DNA of 64,000 bases, taken from NCBI RefSeq assembly GCF_003337235.1, contig NZ_QPJC01000016.1, positions 1 through 64,000 on the forward strand, in the 5' to 3' direction. Positions 26,542-35,425 of the stretch are shown here, in pieces. Position 1 is the stretch's first letter, and every line of letters begins with the position of its first letter. The translations under genes and the position numbers were made by a program. The DNA comes from Halopolyspora algeriensis (GTDB lineage: Bacteria > Actinomycetota > Actinomycetes > Mycobacteriales > Pseudonocardiaceae). The notes below the pieces were generated by a model. That model saw only the letters and a program-made list of their open reading frames with translations, had not been told where the DNA came from and ran no database searches.

Positions 26542-27165
26542 ATGGCGCGGACGGGTGCCGGCGGTGCCGAGGCGGCTCATACCGTTGACGGGGATGCCGA
26601 GCCGGTACCGCAGCGGCTGCTGAGGGTGGCGACCCGCCTGTTCGCCGAACAGGGCTTCGAGACCACCTCGGTGCAGCAGATCGTGGACACGGCCGGTGTC
26701 ACCAAGGGGGCCATGTATCACTACTTCGGCTCCAAGGACGATCTGCTGTACGAGATCTATGCGCGCGTGCTGCGCGTGCAGACGGCGCGCATGGAGCAGT
26801 TCGCCGACAGCTCCGAGCCGGTGCAGCGGCGCCTGCACGCGGTGGCCGCCGACGTGGTCACCACGACCGCGGCCAACCTCGACGACACGGTGATCTTCTT
26901 CCGCTCGATGCACCTGCTGCATTCGGAGAAGCAGGCCGAGGTCCGGGCCGAACGTCGCCGCTACCACAAGCGCGTTCAGCAGCTGATCGAGGAAGGGCAG
27001 CGCGACGGTGTCTTCCGCTCCGACAAGCCCGCCGACCTCGTGGTCGACTTCTTCTTCGGTGCGGTCCACCATCTGGGTACCTGGTTTCACCCCGGGGGTG
27101 AGCTGACCGGTGAGCAGGTCGGTGAGCACTTCGCCGACCTGCTGCTGGACTCGCTGCGCCCGTGA
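26542..27165 (+). CDS. TetR-family transcriptional regulator of the acyl-CoA regulon
   Basis: 207 residues. N-terminal helix-turn-helix: RLFAEQGFETTSVQQIVDTAGVTKGAMYHYFGSK. The ligand domain ends FHPGGELTGEQVGEHFADLLL, similar in pattern to KstR2-type acyl-CoA-sensing regulators. ATG at 26542 has GGAGGGCGAC ahead. Four copies of its presumed operator (24818, 26477, 27208, 39524) define a regulon of SDRs, itself, a quinone oxidoreductase and the HAD-APH-ACAD operon. The ligand is probably an acyl-CoA intermediate of that pathway (inference). Confidence 0.88.
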   Translation: MARTGAGGAEAAHTVDGDAEPVPQRLLRVATRLFAEQGFETTSVQQIVDTAGVTKGAMYHYFGSKDDLLYEIYARVLRVQTARMEQFADSSEPVQRRLHAVAADVVTTTAANLDDTVIFFRSMHLLHSEKQAEVRAERRRYHKRVQQLIEEGQRDGVFRSDKPADLVVDFFFGAVHHLGTWFHPGGELTGEQVGEHFADLLLDSLRP

Positions 27166-27207
27166 GGCTGTCCGGACGGTGTACAGCGAGCTGTGTGCGC
27201 GCTAGCA

Positions 27208-27223
27208 TACCGACCAGTCGGTA
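27208..27223 (+). promoter_or_regulatory. TetR-type operator site 3, before the oxidoreductase gene
   Basis: TACCGACCAGTCGGTA is a perfect 16-base palindrome ending 15 bases before the GTG start and just before the AGGAGG ribosome-binding site. It allows separate control of this gene. Confidence 0.8.
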
Positions 27224-27238
27224 CACAGGAGGTGGCGA

Positions 27239-28225
27239 GTGCAGGGATGGCAGCTTCACGAACTCGGTCAGCCGAACGAGGTGTTGCGGCTGGAGGAGCG
27301 GCCCGATCCGCGCCCCGAGTCCGGTCAGATCGTGGTCCGGGTGCTGGCGAGTCCGATCAACTTCCCCGATGTGCTGCTGTGCCGAGGGGAGTACCAGCTC
27401 AAGCCGGAGCTGCCGTTCACTCCCGGTGTCGAGCTGTGCGGTGAAGTGGTCGAACTCGGTGCCGATGTCACCGGCATCTCGCCGGGCGACCGGGTGATCG
27501 GGGGAGCCGCGCTGCCGCACGGGGGTTTCGCGGAGTTCGCCGTGATGGACGCGAACCGGGCGTTTCCCGCTCCCGAAGCGCTCTCCGACGCCGAAGCGGG
27601 TTCGATGTTCATCGGATACCAGACCGGGTGGTTCGGCCTGCATCGCCGCGCTGCTTTGCAGCCGGGGGAAACGCTGCTCGTGCACGCTGCGGCAGGAGGT
27701 GTGGGCAGTGCCGCCATCCAGCTCGGCAAGGCCGCAGGGGCTCGGGTGATCGGAGTTGTCGGCGGGGAGAAGAAGGCCGAGGTGGCGCGGCAGCTCGGTG
27801 CCGACATCGTCGTGGACCGGCACAGCGAGGACTTCGTCGGCGTGGTCAAGGAGGCGACCGGCGGACGCGGGGCCGATGTGGTCTACGACCCGGTCGGCGG
27901 CGAGACCTACACGCGTTCGACCAAGTGCATCGCTTTCGAGGGCCGGATTCTGATCATCGGATTCGCCGGCGGCACGATCCCCACGCCCGGCCTCAATCAC
28001 GCGCTGATCAAGAACTACTCGATCGTCGGGCTGCACTGGGGCCTGTACAACGAGCGCGATCCCGAGTCCGTCCGGCGAGCGCATGCCGAACTCGTGGGGC
28101 TCGCGGAGAAGGGCGCGGTGCGCCCGCTGGTCAGCGAGGCACTCCCGCTGGAACAGCTCGCCGAGGGTGTTCAACGGGTCGGCGACGGCCACACCGTCGG
28201 CCGGGTTGCCTACGCCCGCGGATGA
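27239..28225 (+). CDS. Zinc-free MDR-family NADPH:quinone oxidoreductase
   Basis: 328 residues. Medium-chain dehydrogenase/reductase with N-terminal catalytic fold (SPINFPDVLLCRGEYQ, LPFTPGVELCGEV) and nucleotide-binding AAAGGVGSAAIQLGKA. The zinc ligands of alcohol dehydrogenases are absent, and FxPGxExxGxV with INFPD matches quinone oxidoreductase or enoyl reductase types. AGGAGGTGGCGAGT precedes the GTG. In this regulon it could reduce an enoyl-CoA intermediate, or act as a quinone reductase; both are inference. Confidence 0.88.
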   Translation: MQGWQLHELGQPNEVLRLEERPDPRPESGQIVVRVLASPINFPDVLLCRGEYQLKPELPFTPGVELCGEVVELGADVTGISPGDRVIGGAALPHGGFAEFAVMDANRAFPAPEALSDAEAGSMFIGYQTGWFGLHRRAALQPGETLLVHAAAGGVGSAAIQLGKAAGARVIGVVGGEKKAEVARQLGADIVVDRHSEDFVGVVKEATGGRGADVVYDPVGGETYTRSTKCIAFEGRILIIGFAGGTIPTPGLNHALIKNYSIVGLHWGLYNERDPESVRRAHAELVGLAEKGAVRPLVSEALPLEQLAEGVQRVGDGHTVGRVAYARG

Positions 28226-28384
28226 GCGCCACGAGGCAGCAAGGACGAGCACCGGCCACGTGCCGAACCCCTGTGCGAAGAGGATCTCCTCGCGGGCATG
28301 CGGCAACGGTTCCTCGAGCGAAATGATCCCGTGCTCGGACTTTCCGGGTGGTGCTGACCCAGGCGGCGCGGGAGTCGACTCGGT

Positions 28385-29458
28385 CTACTCCTCCCTGCCG
28401 AAGACGTTCTTCCTCTGCTCCTGGTAGTACTCGGCCTCGGCCGGTTCCGGACGGTCCTGGCCGGTCATCATCCGATGCCACAGCGGGTAGTAGGCGGGGA
28501 GCTGCGATGCGGACGTGATGCGATCGCGGGCCTGCTGCGGCAACGTGAGTTCTGCGGCGTCGAGGTCTTCCTTCAGGTGTTCGAGGCTGCGCGCCGCGAT
28601 CACGGTCCCGTTGACGCCCGGGCGGCCCAGGATCCAGGAGATCACCACCTGCGGGATCGACCATCCCAGGTCCGTGGCCACCTCGCCGAACAGGTCGATC
28701 AGGTCGTAGGCACGCTCCCGGTCCGCCACGTGCGGCTCCGGCCACCCCGCGCCCTGACGGGTATCGGGCGGCGTCTCGACGCCGCGGCGCACCTTGCCGT
28801 TGAGCAAGCCCTCACCGAGGGGGCTCCACCCGAAGGTCGCCACCCCGAGGTCGCGGGCCGCGGGGATGATCTCGTACTCGATCTCCCGGGCCTCCGGCGT
28901 GTAGTAGACCTGCTGTGCGATCGGACCTTCCAGTCCGGACAGCTTCGCCTCGTAGACCGTCTTCGCCAGTTGCCATCCGTTGAAGTTGGAGACACCCCAG
29001 TACAGGATCTTCCCGGCCTTGATCAGCTCGTTGGCGGTGGCGATGGTTTCGGTGATCGGGGTTCGCCCGTCCCACTGGTGGATGTAGAGCAGGTCGAGGT
29101 GGTCCGTCCGCAGGCGGTCGAGGCTGTTCTCGACCGCGCGGGTCAGGTGGTGCCGAGTGGCGCCGGAATCGTTGGGGCCGTCGCCCACGGGCATCCGTGC
29201 CTTCGACGTGAGGATGACGTCGTCGCGCATGCTGCCCAGCACCTCGCCCAGGACGCGTTCCGCGTCTCCGGCCGAATACATGTTGGCGGTGTCGATGAAG
29301 TTCACGCCGCGGTCCACCGCTTCGCGGATCTGACGGCCGGCCTCCTCTCCTCGTACACCTGCGATCTTCTCGAACCCTCCCCCGGACCCGAAGGGAATGG
29401 TGCCCAGTGCCAGTCTGGAGACGTAAAGGCCCGAATTGCCAAGTCGTGTGTGTTCCAT
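28385..29458 (-). CDS. Aldo/keto reductase
   Basis: 357 residues, TIM-barrel AKR of the AKR11/YdhF-like type. Catalytic tetrad visible: Asp in VNFIDTANMY, Tyr in the same motif, Lys in LTSKARM and His in LYIHQWDG. The cofactor end shows ISWILGRPGVNGTVIAARSLEHL, an NADP site. ATG 29458 has AGGAGC six bases upstream; the C terminus is about 20 residues longer than common members. It lies alone between the regulon genes, with no operator copy nearby. Confidence 0.9.
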   Translation of the reverse strand: MEHTRLGNSGLYVSRLALGTIPFGSGGGFEKIAGVRGEEAGRQIREAVDRGVNFIDTANMYSAGDAERVLGEVLGSMRDDVILTSKARMPVGDGPNDSGATRHHLTRAVENSLDRLRTDHLDLLYIHQWDGRTPITETIATANELIKAGKILYWGVSNFNGWQLAKTVYEAKLSGLEGPIAQQVYYTPEAREIEYEIIPAARDLGVATFGWSPLGEGLLNGKVRRGVETPPDTRQGAGWPEPHVADRERAYDLIDLFGEVATDLGWSIPQVVISWILGRPGVNGTVIAARSLEHLKEDLDAAELTLPQQARDRITSASQLPAYYPLWHRMMTGQDRPEPAEAEYYQEQRKNVFGREE

Positions 29459-29805
29459 GTGCAGGCTCCTCGCTCGCAATCCGTTCGGTGTGCCCGGGAG
29501 CAGGGGTGATGGCCACTCGGCTCACTGCGCACATGCGCTCGGCTACGTCGTGGACGGTTGGGTACGTGCTCGCCGTCTCTCCGAGACAGAGCATAGTGAC
29601 GATCGGGCACCAACGCGGTGTGGAGACCGAGCAGAGGGCGGGGCGCCAGGACACAGCCGGCCCGGCGCGCACCCCGGCGGCCCACACGATCCTCGACCGG
29701 TCGTGATACCCCCGTCGCGTCGAGTACGTGCGGCAGTGGCGAGTTCCCGCACCGACCCGGTCACCGGCGTCTCACTGCGGGAAGAACAAGACCCGGCTGC
29801 GGATG
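29459..29805. other. Intergenic region with no recognised feature
   Basis: About 350 bases between the aldo/keto reductase start and the end of the MOSC gene. Short frames exist on both strands but none has a family-like sequence or a good ribosome-binding site. It should hold the reductase promoter. Confidence 0.5.
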
Positions 29806-30633
29806 CTACAGCTCGGACTCGCCCCGGCAGGTGACGGTGAGCTCGTCGCCCACGGACAGCCTGCCGGCCCGTGTCACGGCGAACTTGACCCCGAAGGCGA
29901 CGCCGCCCCGTCGTGCCCGCCGGTGGTCGGCGAGTGAGCGGAGGGGCTCCGGGCCGGCCTTCCTGCCGGACTCCTGATCGATCAGCGTGACGGCGCAGCG
30001 GATCGCGAGCTTGCTGTAGCCCAGTTCCGCCTCGCCGGCGTGGAGTCGGCGCGCCCGGTCCTCACCGTACGGTTCGTCCCAGCCGTCGATCACGATGTTG
30101 GGACGGAAGCGGTCCATGGGGACCGGATCACCGCCTCGGGCGGTGATCCGGTTGTTCAGGTCCTCCAGAGAGGACAGTGCGGTGACGAGCACCGGGCTGC
30201 TGTCGGCATAGCCGGAGGTGCCCGGAATCCAGCCGTCGGCGACACGGTCGTGCTCCGGTGGGACCCGCACGAGCCTGCTCGGTGTGCCGAGCACCTCCGA
30301 CAGCCACCCGGCCACCGCATCGCCCTGATCAATACCCCGGTAGGACGCGCCGAGCAGATTCACGTCGCGCCGGGCGGTGGCCGTGTCCACGTCCACGTTC
30401 ACCGCTTCGATCTCGGGGGCGTGCAGGGTGAGCCGCTCGCCGTCCGCACCGATCTCGGGACGAACGAGCGCCAGCCGCGGATGCCGCCGCTGCGTGCGGG
30501 ACGCTCCGTCCTCGCCGACGACCATGAAGCTGCGGTCGTGCGCCAGACCTGCGGGTGTCACGAGTGCCTCCGCCGTCGAGGTGCCTGCGCATCCCTTGAC
30601 GGGGTAGTGGTTCAGTTCGACGATCCCGGCCAC
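29806..30633 (-). CDS. MOSC-domain protein with N-terminal beta-barrel
   Basis: 275 residues. N-terminal MOSC_N barrel (VELNHYPVKGCAGTSTAEALVTPAGLAHDR) and C-terminal MOSC domain (FRPNIVIDG, KLAIRCAVTLIDQESG). The cysteine in IRCAV is the conserved position that binds molybdenum cofactor or the sulfur in MOSC proteins such as mARC and YiiM/YcbX. Proteins of this layout reduce N-hydroxylated compounds or handle sulfur for Moco. The start is GTG at 30633. Redox partner not found nearby. Confidence 0.87.
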   Translation of the reverse strand: MAGIVELNHYPVKGCAGTSTAEALVTPAGLAHDRSFMVVGEDGASRTQRRHPRLALVRPEIGADGERLTLHAPEIEAVNVDVDTATARRDVNLLGASYRGIDQGDAVAGWLSEVLGTPSRLVRVPPEHDRVADGWIPGTSGYADSSPVLVTALSSLEDLNNRITARGGDPVPMDRFRPNIVIDGWDEPYGEDRARRLHAGEAELGYSKLAIRCAVTLIDQESGRKAGPEPLRSLADHRRARRGGVAFGVKFAVTRAGRLSVGDELTVTCRGESEL

Positions 30634-30706
30634 GCACCGACGCTACCTGCCGGCATGACCCGAAATCCGGCACGTTCTCGAATGCGCCACGGCCGGATCG
30701 TTCCGG

Positions 30707-31042
30707 CTACGGGTTCTCTGCCGGGGCCGCCGACGGCCACACCAGATGCACGGTGCGGATCAGGGAGAACATCTCGTGCGCACCGGCGGCGGAGCCGCAG
30801 TGCGCCAGCGGGCGGCCGTCGGCGGTGAACACGCTCGCACGGTCGCCGACCTCCACGCCCCAGGCGTACAGACCCGCGCACTCGCGCTCGCCGAACTCCT
30901 CCACCAGCGCGAACACGCGCGGCAGGTCTTCCTCTGCGATCTCCCGCATCAGCTCGGCGAACTCCTCCTCGCTCAACCGCGACGGCTCCGGACCGTCGTC
31001 CCGCGACTCCCCTGAGGACCCGTCCCCGGCTCCGGCTAGCAT
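30707..31042 (-). CDS. Small acidic protein of unknown function
   Basis: 111 residues. An acidic N-terminal stretch (SRLSEEEFAELMREIAEEDLPRVFALVEEFGERECAG) is followed by AWGVEVGDRASVFTADGRPLAHC. I do not recognise the family with certainty; similar small proteins accompany Scr1-type regulators in actinomycetes. ATG at 31042 is set by AGGAGG five bases upstream. It is divergent from the Scr1-like regulator and shares its promoter region. Confidence 0.65.
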   Translation of the reverse strand: MLAGAGDGSSGESRDDGPEPSRLSEEEFAELMREIAEEDLPRVFALVEEFGERECAGLYAWGVEVGDRASVFTADGRPLAHCGSAAGAHEMFSLIRTVHLVWPSAAPAENP

Positions 31043-31099
31043 CGCCACCTCCTGCACTCGGTACTTGCCCGTGTACTGACTGTCGGGGATAGACTGAAT

Positions 31100-31140
31100 C
31101 TAGACGTCCATTTTTAGAAGTGAACGTCCAGTTTTTCACT
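31100..31140 (+). promoter_or_regulatory. Direct and inverted repeats in the Scr1/small-protein promoter region
   Basis: ACGTCCA-N-TTTTT occurs twice, at 31104-31115 and 31124-31136, spaced exactly 20 bases, two helical turns. An inverted repeat AGTGAA (31119-31124) / TTCACT (31135-31140) overlaps the second copy. The AT-rich setting between divergent genes suggests an autoregulatory operator of the helix-turn-helix protein encoded at 31181. Confidence 0.6.
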
Positions 31141-31180
31141 CGTATTGGCTAATGCGTGAGGGTCTTGTCGGAGGTTGCGG

Positions 31181-32092
31181 ATGCCCCAGGACAACCATCT
31201 CGCCAGCACGACGGTGCGGCGTTGGCAACTTGCTGAAACGCTCCGGAAGCTCCGCGAGGAAGCAGGCTTCACGCACGAGCAAGTGATAGCCGAGGTGCGC
31301 AAGGGTCAGGGCAAGTGGTCGCGCCCCAAGCTTTCCCGCATCGAGAACCGCGAACAGGGCATCAAGTCGAGTGAAGTCGAGCAACTACTCGATGTCTACG
31401 GAACAGAGGACCAGTCCTTGCGAGCCTGGCTGGTCGACCTGGCCCGCACTGCGCACACCCGAGGCTGGCTGGTCGACATCCGCAAGAACCTCCCGGAGGA
31501 CTTCCACACCTTCCTCAGCCTGGAGGTCGCGCTTGTTGCCTCGCGGCAGTTCGAAACTCTTCTGGTCCCGGGACTGCTACAAACACCCGAATACGCGCGA
31601 ACGGTGATCAGCGGCATCAATCCGGGCCTCGCTGAGGACGAAATCGAACGCCGTGTCAGCGCGCGTATCACACGGCAGCAGATTCTCAGCCGTAGCGATC
31701 CACCTCACCTGCACGTCATTCTGGACGAGGGGCTTCTCGAACGACCCGTCGGGCCGGCCTCGATGATGCGCCGCCAACTCCTCCACCTCGCTGAGGCAAG
31801 CGCTGAGTCTTCCAACATCACGTTGCAGGTTCTTCCCAAGGCAGCCGGAGCCATCCCCGCGCTGGAAGGCCCTTTCTCGATCCTGACACCGCCCGACCCC
31901 ATCCCGGACATCGGCTACGCCGAGGGTCCCGGGCGCGGTGTGTACATCGAAGATCGAGATAACGTGAGAGCTTACACTCTGCGATTCGGTATCCTCATGG
32001 AGCGAGCACTGTCTCCGGAAAAATCCACCGAAAGGATCGAGCAGGCTGCTCAGCAGTACACGCGAACCGCAACAGAGGGGAACACCCAGTGA
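31181..32092 (+). CDS. Scr1-family helix-turn-helix regulator (antitoxin-like)
   Basis: 303 residues. N-terminal Xre-type HTH (LAETLRKLREEAGFTHEQVIAEV, then WSRPKLSRIENREQGI) and the long C-terminal domain typical of the Scr1/DUF5753 group: FETLLVPGLLQTPEYARTVI and VILDEGLLERPVGPASMMRRQLLHL. These proteins pair with a small DUF397 partner in actinomycetes and have been described as toxin-antitoxin-like or developmental regulators. ATG 31181 has GGAGG six bases upstream. Its stop overlaps the DUF397 start by four bases (GTGA). Confidence 0.92.
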   Translation: MPQDNHLASTTVRRWQLAETLRKLREEAGFTHEQVIAEVRKGQGKWSRPKLSRIENREQGIKSSEVEQLLDVYGTEDQSLRAWLVDLARTAHTRGWLVDIRKNLPEDFHTFLSLEVALVASRQFETLLVPGLLQTPEYARTVISGINPGLAEDEIERRVSARITRQQILSRSDPPHLHVILDEGLLERPVGPASMMRRQLLHLAEASAESSNITLQVLPKAAGAIPALEGPFSILTPPDPIPDIGYAEGPGRGVYIEDRDNVRAYTLRFGILMERALSPEKSTERIEQAAQQYTRTATEGNTQ

Positions 32093-32307
32093 GTAGCGAT
32101 GAGCTCTTCCACCTCGTCGAGTGGCGCAAGAGTAGCTTCTCCGGCGGTGGCGGCACAGGTGGCGGCAACTGCGTGGAGGTCGCCTTCGGTGACGGGGTGG
32201 TGGCCGCGCGGGACTCCAAGTTCCCGGACAGCGGCATGCTGACCGTCCCCGCCGAACGCTGGTCCGCGTTCCTCGACGGCCTCCGCGCGGGCCGCTTCCG
32301 GAGGTGA
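32089..32307 (+). CDS. DUF397 small protein, partner of the Scr1-type regulator
   Basis: 72 residues. LVEWRKSSFSGGGG, GGNCVEVAFGDGVVAARDSKFPDSG and WSAFLDGLRAGRF are the DUF397 signatures. Such proteins are encoded next to Scr1-type regulators throughout actinomycetes and are thought to bind them. The GTG start overlaps the regulator stop (32089-32092), so the two are translationally coupled. Confidence 0.93.
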   Translation: MSSDELFHLVEWRKSSFSGGGGTGGGNCVEVAFGDGVVAARDSKFPDSGMLTVPAERWSAFLDGLRAGRFRR

Positions 32308-32380
32308 CGGCCCGCACGGGGCGGGGTGGGAGCGGCCTGCCGAGCCCGGCCGGTCGACGCGCTCACGACCCCTCGAGCCG

Positions 32381-32833
32381 TCAGAACATCACGCGGGTGA
32401 GCACCTCCGCGACGCAGGCGGGCTTGTCGCCGCCTTCGATGTCCACAGTGGTGTTGACCGTCAGCTGCAGCCCGTTGCCGGTCTCGACGACATCGGCGAG
32501 TTCGGTGTGCGCGCAGACGCGGGAACCGACACGGACCGGGCTGGGGAACCGGACCTTGTTCACGCCGTAGTTGATGCCCATCTTGATGCCCTCGAACCGG
32601 TAGATCTCGGCGTTGAGGGCGCTGACCAGGCTCAGCGTCAGGAACCCGTGCGCGATCGTGCCGCCGAACGGTCCCTGGGCGGCGCGTTCCGGATCGACGT
32701 GGATCCACTGGTGGTCCAGGGTGGAGTCGGCGAACCGGTCGACCTGCTCCTGGGTGATGGTGTGCCACTGGCTGCTGCCGAGCTTCTCGCCCTTGGCGGC
32801 GAGGATCTCCTCCTGACCGGCGAACACGCGCAT
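32381..32833 (-). CDS. MaoC-family (R)-enoyl-CoA hydratase
   Basis: 150 residues, single hot-dog domain. SSQWHTITQEQVDRFADSTLDHQWIH carries the hydratase-2 Asp/His pair, and FGGTIAHGFLTLSLVSAL is the HGF motif. It adds water to an enoyl-CoA in the R configuration. It is the last gene of a seven-gene minus-strand operon with three acyl-CoA dehydrogenases, an SDR, a kinase-like protein and a HAD phosphatase, 38 bases after the preceding ACAD. In the pathway it may hydrate the enoyl-CoA formed by those enzymes. Confidence 0.9.
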   Translation of the reverse strand: MRVFAGQEEILAAKGEKLGSSQWHTITQEQVDRFADSTLDHQWIHVDPERAAQGPFGGTIAHGFLTLSLVSALNAEIYRFEGIKMGINYGVNKVRFPSPVRVGSRVCAHTELADVVETGNGLQLTVNTTVDIEGGDKPACVAEVLTRVMF

Positions 32834-32871
32834 GTGTGACTCCTTCGCTTCCGTAGTGGGTGGATCGGTTC

Positions 32872-33990
32872 TCATGCTGCGGGCAGACCACCGCGGGCGG
32901 CGATCGTGGCCCGATGCCGCTCGGCCGTGCCGAGGGCGAGCTGGGTGCTCTTCGCGCGGCCCAGATACAGGTGCGCGGGATGCTCCCACGTCATGCCGAT
33001 CCCACCGTGCAGTTGCAGATGCTCCTCGGCGGCCAGCACGACCGTGTCGCAGCAGTACGCCTGTGCCAGCGCCACGGGAATGTCCACGTCGCCACCGGAG
33101 GTGGCCAGCGCGTCCGCCGCACCGCGCGCGGTCGCGCGGGCGGTGCTCACCCCGGCCCAGAGATCGGCCAGGCGGTGCTTGACGGCCTGGAACGAGCCGA
33201 TCTGCCTGCCGAACTGGTAGCGGGTCAGCACGTACTCCACCGTGGAGTCCAGGCACAGCTGGGCCAGCCCGGTCTGCTCGGAGGCGAGGATTCCCGCGGC
33301 GGTGGTCAGGGTGTGCTGCAGGACCTCCTCGGCGCTGTCCGAGGAGGCGATGCGCCGGCCCGAGGCGCCGTCGAGACCGAGCGTGCCGATCCGCCGGGTG
33401 AGGTCGAGCGGGGTCACCGGTGTCCGCCTCACCCCGGAGGAGGAAAGATCGAGCAGGTACAGCGCCGGCCCGTCCTCGTCGGTGGCGGGAACCACCACGA
33501 GGTCGGCGACCTCGAGATCCACGACCGTGCGCACGGTCCCGGTGAGTGCTCCGCCGCGGGCACTCACCGACGTCGGGAACACGCTGCCCGGAGCCGTCGT
33601 CATCGGCACCGCCACGGTGCCGATGCGGGAACCGCCGGCCAGCGCCGCCACCGCCTCGCGCGCCTCGGAGGAGGGGCATTCGAGCAGTGCCGTGGTGGCC
33701 AGCACCGCACTGCCCAGGAACGGCACCGGGGCGACGCCGCGGCCGAGTTCCTCGGCGAGCACGGCGAGTTCGCGCGCGCTCGCCCCCGCCCCGCCGAGTT
33801 CCTCGGGCACCACGAGTCCGGCGACACCGAGTTCACCGGCCAGGGTGGCCCACAGGGCGAGATCGTAGGGTTCGTCGCTTTCGCACCGCGCGAGGACCGC
33901 GCTCGGATCACAACGTTCCTGCAGGAGCCTGCGCACATTCTTGCGCAGGTCCTCCTCGGCCTCGCCGTAGAGCAGGTCCGGCGTACTCAT
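32872..33990 (-). CDS. Acyl-CoA dehydrogenase, small divergent subunit type
   Basis: 372 residues. The ACAD fold is recognisable (FGRQIGSFQAVKHRLADL and LQLHGGIGMTWEHPAHLYLGRAK), but the middle domain lacks the usual FAD-binding motif with TEPxxGSD and the catalytic glutamate is not obvious. In actinobacteria such proteins usually form alpha2beta2 complexes with a partner ACAD, as FadE26/FadE27 or ChsE pairs do. Its ATG overlaps the stop of the upstream ACAD gene (ATGA), supporting a complex with that product. Confidence 0.87.
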   Translation of the reverse strand: MSTPDLLYGEAEEDLRKNVRRLLQERCDPSAVLARCESDEPYDLALWATLAGELGVAGLVVPEELGGAGASARELAVLAEELGRGVAPVPFLGSAVLATTALLECPSSEAREAVAALAGGSRIGTVAVPMTTAPGSVFPTSVSARGGALTGTVRTVVDLEVADLVVVPATDEDGPALYLLDLSSSGVRRTPVTPLDLTRRIGTLGLDGASGRRIASSDSAEEVLQHTLTTAAGILASEQTGLAQLCLDSTVEYVLTRYQFGRQIGSFQAVKHRLADLWAGVSTARATARGAADALATSGGDVDIPVALAQAYCCDTVVLAAEEHLQLHGGIGMTWEHPAHLYLGRAKSTQLALGTAERHRATIAARGGLPAA

Positions 33991-35168
33991 CGGGGGAGCT
34001 CCTTCCAGGCAACGTCCTTGTCAACACGGGGTTCGGCGGGCAGGCCGAGCACTCGCTCGGCGATGACGTTGCGCAGGACCTCCGAGGTCCCGCCCTCGAT
34101 GGAGTTGCCCTTGGCACGCAGATACCGGTAGCCGGGGCCGCGTGCGGTCATGTCCGTGACCTCGGGGCGGCGCATGGTCCAGTCGTCGTACTCCAGACCC
34201 TCGTCGGCGAGCAGTTCCGTCTCGAAGCCGGAAATCGACTGGTTCAGCCGTGCGAAGGCGAGCTTGACCGCGGAGCCCTCCGGTCCGGGAGCGCCCGCCG
34301 CGAGTTGCTGCCGGAGACGTTCGCCGGTCAAGCGGGTGGCCTCGGCCTCGACCCACAGTCGCAGCAGGCGGTCGTGCATCCCGGGAGTGCGCAGTTCCGG
34401 CCGCTGCCGCCAGGTGTCGGCCACGACGCCGATCATCCCGTCCTCACGGGCGGTGTTGCCGCCGCCGATGGCCACGCGTTCGTTCATCAGCGTCGACATC
34501 GCCACCTGCCAGCCCTGACCCACCTCGCCCAGGCGCTGCGAGTCGGGGATGCGCACGCCGGAGAAGAACACCTCGTTGAACTCGGCCTCGCCGGTGATCT
34601 GACGCAGCGGACGTACCTCCACCCCCGGCGCCGTCATGTCGCAGACGAAGTACGTCAGCCCGCGGTGCTTGGGCACGCCGGGATCCGTCCTGGCGACGAG
34701 CAGGGCCCACCGCGCGGTGTGCGCCAGGGAGGTCCAGACCTTCTGGCCGTCGACCACCCAGTCGTCGCCGTCGCGGACCGCGCGGGTCGACAGCGCCGCC
34801 AGGTCCGATCCCGCACCGGGCTCGCTGAACAGCTGGCACCACACTTCCTCGCCGGTCCACAGTGGCCGGAGGAAGCGATGGCGCTGCTCGTCGGATCCGT
34901 GCTGCAGGATCGTCGGGGCCGCCATACCGAGACCGATGCCGTTGCTGCGTGGATCGTTGTCCGGGGCGTCCGCCGCCGCGAATTCCTCGTCGACCACGGG
35001 TTGCAGGGCGCGGGCGGCATCGAGCCCGCCGAAACCGGGCGGGTAGTGCACCCAGGCCAGTCCGGCGTCGAAACGGGCACGCAGGAACTCCAGGCGATCG
35101 AGCTCGCCCGGATCGTGGTGGGACAGGAACTCGCGAACGCGATCGCGCAGCTCGTCAGCCGTGATCAT
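33987..35168 (-). CDS. Acyl-CoA dehydrogenase, partner subunit
   Basis: 393 residues. QLFSEPGAGSDLAAL binds FAD, DDWVVDGQKVWTSLAHTA and NEVFFSGVRIPDSQRLGEVGQGW follow, and RAKGNSIEGGTSEVLRNVIAERVLGLP closes. Glu in SIEGGTSE is the usual catalytic position of this branch. It is coupled by four bases to the divergent ACAD downstream, a layout of heteromeric ACADs. AGTGAGGAGTTCCC precedes the ATG. Repeat element copy A lies upstream, between this gene and the SDR. Confidence 0.9.
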   Translation of the reverse strand: MITADELRDRVREFLSHHDPGELDRLEFLRARFDAGLAWVHYPPGFGGLDAARALQPVVDEEFAAADAPDNDPRSNGIGLGMAAPTILQHGSDEQRHRFLRPLWTGEEVWCQLFSEPGAGSDLAALSTRAVRDGDDWVVDGQKVWTSLAHTARWALLVARTDPGVPKHRGLTYFVCDMTAPGVEVRPLRQITGEAEFNEVFFSGVRIPDSQRLGEVGQGWQVAMSTLMNERVAIGGGNTAREDGMIGVVADTWRQRPELRTPGMHDRLLRLWVEAEATRLTGERLRQQLAAGAPGPEGSAVKLAFARLNQSISGFETELLADEGLEYDDWTMRRPEVTDMTARGPGYRYLRAKGNSIEGGTSEVLRNVIAERVLGLPAEPRVDKDVAWKELPR

Positions 35169-35245
35169 GGGAACTCCTCACTGCTCGCGCGGATTGATGC
35201 GGCGAGAGGTACCGGCTCTCCGGTGGCTGTACCGGATGCCGGGTG

Positions 35246-35401
35246 AGCGGCGTCAGCCGCTTCCATCGACGGGAGCAACCGGCACCGCGGCGGGTTCTCC
35301 GGCACAGCCTCGCGAGGACAGTGCCGACGTGATGTAGTGACTACCTGATGTCGGGGCTACCGCAGCGAGGCGCAGCCGGAGGTTCCGCCACCCGCACCGC
35401 C
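35246..35401 (+). repeat. Structured intergenic repeat, copy A
   Basis: Homologous to 37619-37775. Predicted stems: AGCGGC/GCCGCT around a GTCA loop (35246-35261), a long outer arm CTCCGGC (35297-35303) with GCCGGAG (35375-35381), GCCTCGC (35307-35313) with GCGAGGC (35365-35371), and CCGAC (35324-35328) with GTCGG (35350-35354) enclosing GTAG/CTAC. Several of these stems differ in sequence but not in pairing from copy B. The orientation is the same in both copies. It is either a REP-like mobile repeat or a structured RNA element; I do not know its family. Confidence 0.8.
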
Positions 35402-35425
35402 ACTCACGCCGACCCGCGCACTCTG

